Source: JADHLJ01 sp038118725 (lineage in GTDB: Bacteria; Pseudomonadota; Alphaproteobacteria; Thalassobaculales; Thalassobaculaceae). Taken from it: a stretch of DNA of 43,559 bases. A model generated the notes under the pieces. It ran no database searches and was not told where the DNA came from. It was given only the letters and a program-made list of their open reading frames with translations. Below are positions 41,348 through 43,559 of this stretch, piece after piece. The DNA lies in assembly GCA_038118725.1 (NCBI GenBank), contig JAYOIK010000043.1:1-43559 (forward strand), in the 5' to 3' direction. The position numbers were made by a program, and so were the translations under genes. Within the stretch, counting starts at the first letter, position 1. Every line of letters begins with the position of its first letter.

Positions 41348-42133
41348 ATGACGCAAACCACGGACGAGGGGGATCTCGCCGCCCCGGGAATTCATCACCT
41401 GACATTGCGTGGCGACGCGGCGGTGCTCAAGACCGAGATCTCGGCGATCATTCTGGAAGCCTTCGGAAACAGCGAGATCTCGTCTATCGAGTCAATAAAA
41501 AGCGAGAACTATTATGCCCTGGTCCTCCAGGCGCAGAATAAGGTTAACGCCCTTGATCCGGTTCGACGGTTGGTTCGGGCTCATCATGCTGACTTTTCAC
41601 GGATTGTCGGAACGAAGGACCTGTCGGCCCAGCGTATTTCCTATCTGCGAGCGGTTCGCCCGTCGCGCGAGGTAGGCGACGAGTTCGTTGATTTTCATCG
41701 TGAATCGCTATTCAACCCCGATATGGTCCATGCCTTTAACGTATGGATACCCTTGAGTCAGGCGGCGACCGGGAACGTGCTTCGCTATGTCCCTGGTAGC
41801 CACCATATCCCCGATGAGGAAATAGTTTGCCGGAACGAGGGTGTCGGTATGCGCGGCGTGGAAAAATTCGGCGCCGGACACAAGGTTGGCCTGCTTTACG
41901 ATCGCAAGACCATTGTTTCAGGCGTCGACTTCTTGGCCGTCGACGCAATGCGCGTTCCCGAGGGGCAGATGGTTGTTTTCGATGGCAATCTGATCCATGG
42001 CGCGGGACGAAACGACACTAACGATATCCGATTCAGTTTGGATTTTCGCATCATACCGGCGCGTCGTGTCATGAATCACAGTGTGAATTTTGCCGCCGGC
42101 GACGCCTACTTCACCGAACTATACCAGCCATGA
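41348..42133 (+). CDS. phytanoyl-CoA dioxygenase-like 2OG-Fe(II) oxygenase
   Basis: A 261-residue (if started at 41348) non-haem iron dioxygenase of the PhyH group. Iron ligands: H117 and E119 in EFVDFHRESLF (HxE in place of the usual HxD) and H217 in FDGNLIHGAGRNDTND; R228 in DIRFSLDFRI would bind 2-oxoglutarate. AFNVWIPLSQAATGNVLRYV followed by PGSHHIP is the standard strand-turn. The start is uncertain: ATGs at 41303, 41333 and 41348 are in frame and none has a good site. The stop overlaps the methyltransferase ATG by 4 bp (ATGA), so the two enzymes are coupled and likely modify the same small molecule. Confidence 0.8.
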   Translation: MTQTTDEGDLAAPGIHHLTLRGDAAVLKTEISAIILEAFGNSEISSIESIKSENYYALVLQAQNKVNALDPVRRLVRAHHADFSRIVGTKDLSAQRISYLRAVRPSREVGDEFVDFHRESLFNPDMVHAFNVWIPLSQAATGNVLRYVPGSHHIPDEEIVCRNEGVGMRGVEKFGAGHKVGLLYDRKTIVSGVDFLAVDAMRVPEGQMVVFDGNLIHGAGRNDTNDIRFSLDFRIIPARRVMNHSVNFAAGDAYFTELYQP

Positions 42134-43296
42134 CCGCCGAGCGGGGGGGCGGAGCGTGCGTTCTGTGCGGCGCGCTCTCACTTGAAGACGTTGAAGCTTT
42201 CCGTGCCTTTCGCCGAGTGACCTCCGATTGTCGCCCGTTCCCGTCGGGAGGGAGATTAGCGCGCTGTTCCGTCTGTGGCGGCGTTCAGAAGCCTCTCGAC
42301 CAAGCATGGCTGGATGATTGCCGGACGATTTACAACGAGTATCAACTCTACGCTCTCAGCGATGGGCGTGAGCAGTCGGTCTTCGATTTGAGCGCCGATG
42401 TCATGCGAACTCGAGCGAGCATTGTCCTCGAAGGTGTTCTGGACCAACTATCGTTCACGGACCAGCCGAGAGTGCTGGATTATGGATGTGGACGAGGGGC
42501 CATGGTCGCGGCGGTTTCCGCGCTGTTTCCCGGGGCCCGCATCGACGGGTTCGATCAGACGGATGACTTTGAGGAAGAACTGCGCCGATTGCCGGGGTTT
42601 CGCCGGCTTTATACGGATACGTTCGATACGGCCGAAGGGCCGTGGGATCTGATAACGATGAGCCATTGTCTCGAACATCTCCCACATCCGGTCGCGGAAC
42701 TCCGGGCGTTGGCGGATATGCTTGATGAGCGGGGACGGCTGCTGATTCAGATCCCCGACGCGACCGTCAATCCGTACGATCTCGTCGTTGCCGATCATCG
42801 CACGCATTTTTCCGCGGTCTCGCTTACGCGTTTGCTCAACCGCGCCGGATTTACCGTTGAAACATTGCGTGACGACGTGGTGGCGACGGAGCTGACGGCA
42901 TTGGCCCGACCGTTTGCCGCCGGGACCTCTAGGGTGCGCGGCGGATTGAGTCCCGAGGAGGAGACAGGCGCGGCGGAGGAGGATTTCATTGCCGACCATT
43001 TGTCCTATCTGCAAGACTTGGTGAGTCTTTTACGAGGCGCGGCGCGGCGCGGCCCCGTCGCGGTGCTTGGTAGTTCAATTGCCGCGAATTGGCTGATCCC
43101 GCATGCGCCTGAATCCATAGATCTTGTGTTGGACGAGGACGCCACGCGTCATGGCAAACGTCTTTTCGGATGTCCGATCGTGCCGCCGTCGCGGGCGCCT
43201 GCGGGGATGGAAGTGGTGCTGCCTTTCGTACCCGTTTTGGCGCGTTCGATCGCGAGCCGATTGTCCCATCTGCCCGTGACTTTTCGCCATCTTTAA
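42130..43296 (+). CDS. zinc-ribbon class I SAM methyltransferase
   Basis: A 388-residue methyltransferase. The N-terminal CVLC...CSVC pairs (about residues 10-50) form a zinc site as in sugar C-methyltransferases. The SAM domain carries VLDYGCGRGAMVAAV (about 113-127), IDGFDQ, and the MSHCLEHLPHPVAELRALAD helix. The C-terminal domain (about 290-388) has GPVAVLGSSIAANWLIPHAP and a closing LPVTFRHL, typical of NDP-hexose C-methyltransferase-type proteins with a second Rossmann-like lobe. Coupled to the 2OG dioxygenase by ATGA. Substrate unknown; a sugar or polyketide-like molecule is plausible. Confidence 0.85.
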   Translation: MTAERGGGACVLCGALSLEDVEAFRAFRRVTSDCRPFPSGGRLARCSVCGGVQKPLDQAWLDDCRTIYNEYQLYALSDGREQSVFDLSADVMRTRASIVLEGVLDQLSFTDQPRVLDYGCGRGAMVAAVSALFPGARIDGFDQTDDFEEELRRLPGFRRLYTDTFDTAEGPWDLITMSHCLEHLPHPVAELRALADMLDERGRLLIQIPDATVNPYDLVVADHRTHFSAVSLTRLLNRAGFTVETLRDDVVATELTALARPFAAGTSRVRGGLSPEEETGAAEEDFIADHLSYLQDLVSLLRGAARRGPVAVLGSSIAANWLIPHAPESIDLVLDEDATRHGKRLFGCPIVPPSRAPAGMEVVLPFVPVLARSIASRLSHLPVTFRHL

Positions 43297-43385
43297 GGTC
43301 CGGGTGTGATCTTGGCTTTCCAGTTGGGGAGGGGTTTCAAACTTTCCCTGATTTGCGAACGCGCGTGATGCGATAGGCGCGCTGG

Positions 43386-43559
43386 TTACACCGCTGTCTG
43401 ATAACGCTCCTTGATGACCCGAACCACTTCGTCGCCGGTTTTGCGCCACCAGTTGCGCTCTGAGAAGATTTCGACTTCCCGGTGATCAGTGAAACCGGCG
43501 GCTTCGGCCATATCGTTCAGTGGTTGCGGGTTGCGCCCGTATCCGGATGATCTAAGCTG
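43386..43559 (-). CDS. C-terminal end of an unidentified protein
   Basis: Open frame entering from the right edge, 57 residues and a TAA at 43388-43386. The readable part includes LNDMAEAAGFTDHREVEIFS and ERNWWRKTGDEVVRVIKERY, a mixed strand/helix tail. I do not recognise it. Convergent with the methyltransferase, with about 90 bp between. Confidence 0.65.
   Translation of the reverse strand, partial: QLRSSGYGRNPQPLNDMAEAAGFTDHREVEIFSERNWWRKTGDEVVRVIKERYQTAV

Overview
The window is high-GC (about 63-65%), densely coded bacterial DNA with an alphaproteobacterial gene content. It carries hom-glpX-recJ in a row, purQ-purL followed by bolA and a CGFS glutaredoxin, the DUF1476 ATP synthase zeta inhibitor beside ygfZ, a class I PHA synthase, and a type-2 lumazine synthase behind an FMN riboswitch. 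The best guess is a Rhodospirillales-like heterotroph; I cannot name a genus. The sequence is a scaffold with four N gaps (20201-20300, 21456-21465, 26527-26626, 37664-37673), the first two of which sit at or within dispersed repeats.

Layout. 1-12406 holds mostly single catabolic or redox genes: a TauD/TfdA dioxygenase running off the left edge, an acyl-CoA dehydrogenase, a class I aminotransferase, a broken LLM flavin monooxygenase, a lipoprotein behind a low-GC patch, an SDR/FAD-oxidoreductase pair, a TANGO2-like NRDE protein, the zeta inhibitor, ygfZ, a duplicated ferredoxin-like barrel protein and an EamA exporter. 12407-18519 begins with a VOC remnant and repeats, then a six-gene co-directional cluster: solute-binding-like protein with no signal peptide, crotonase, small barrel protein, amidase, epoxide-hydrolase-like enzyme, and ornithine cyclodeaminase/mu-crystallin-like reductase. 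This is the best candidate for an uncharacterised catabolic system here. 18520-26666 has ribH with its riboswitch, an ArsC-like protein, an aldo/keto reductase, a D-aminoacylase/SDR/methyltransferase run, a NIPSNAP protein and an internally duplicated protein of unknown function cut by a gap. Dispersed palindromic repeats lie between many of these genes.

26667-38637 is the conserved core: phaC, divergent from an OmpA-type lipoprotein; hom, glpX and recJ; a two-TM membrane protein; and a minus-strand run purQ-purL-bolA-grx. 38927-43559 looks accessory: a glycosyltransferase-like protein, a decayed MarR/LdtR-like regulator with a perfect Shine-Dalgarno, then a translationally coupled 2OG-Fe(II) dioxygenase and zinc-ribbon methyltransferase, and a partial unknown gene at the right edge.

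Three observations matter most for correcting the annotation. The 10-N gap inside purL can be closed by a 4-base overlap, which restores an intact 738-residue protein. Two genes (LLM monooxygenase and MarR-like regulator) each carry a nonsense codon plus a frameshift. A family of roughly 100-130 bp palindromic repeats with a conserved 20-bp core accounts for much of the intergenic space. No tRNA, rRNA, CRISPR array, transposase or prophage gene was recognised.
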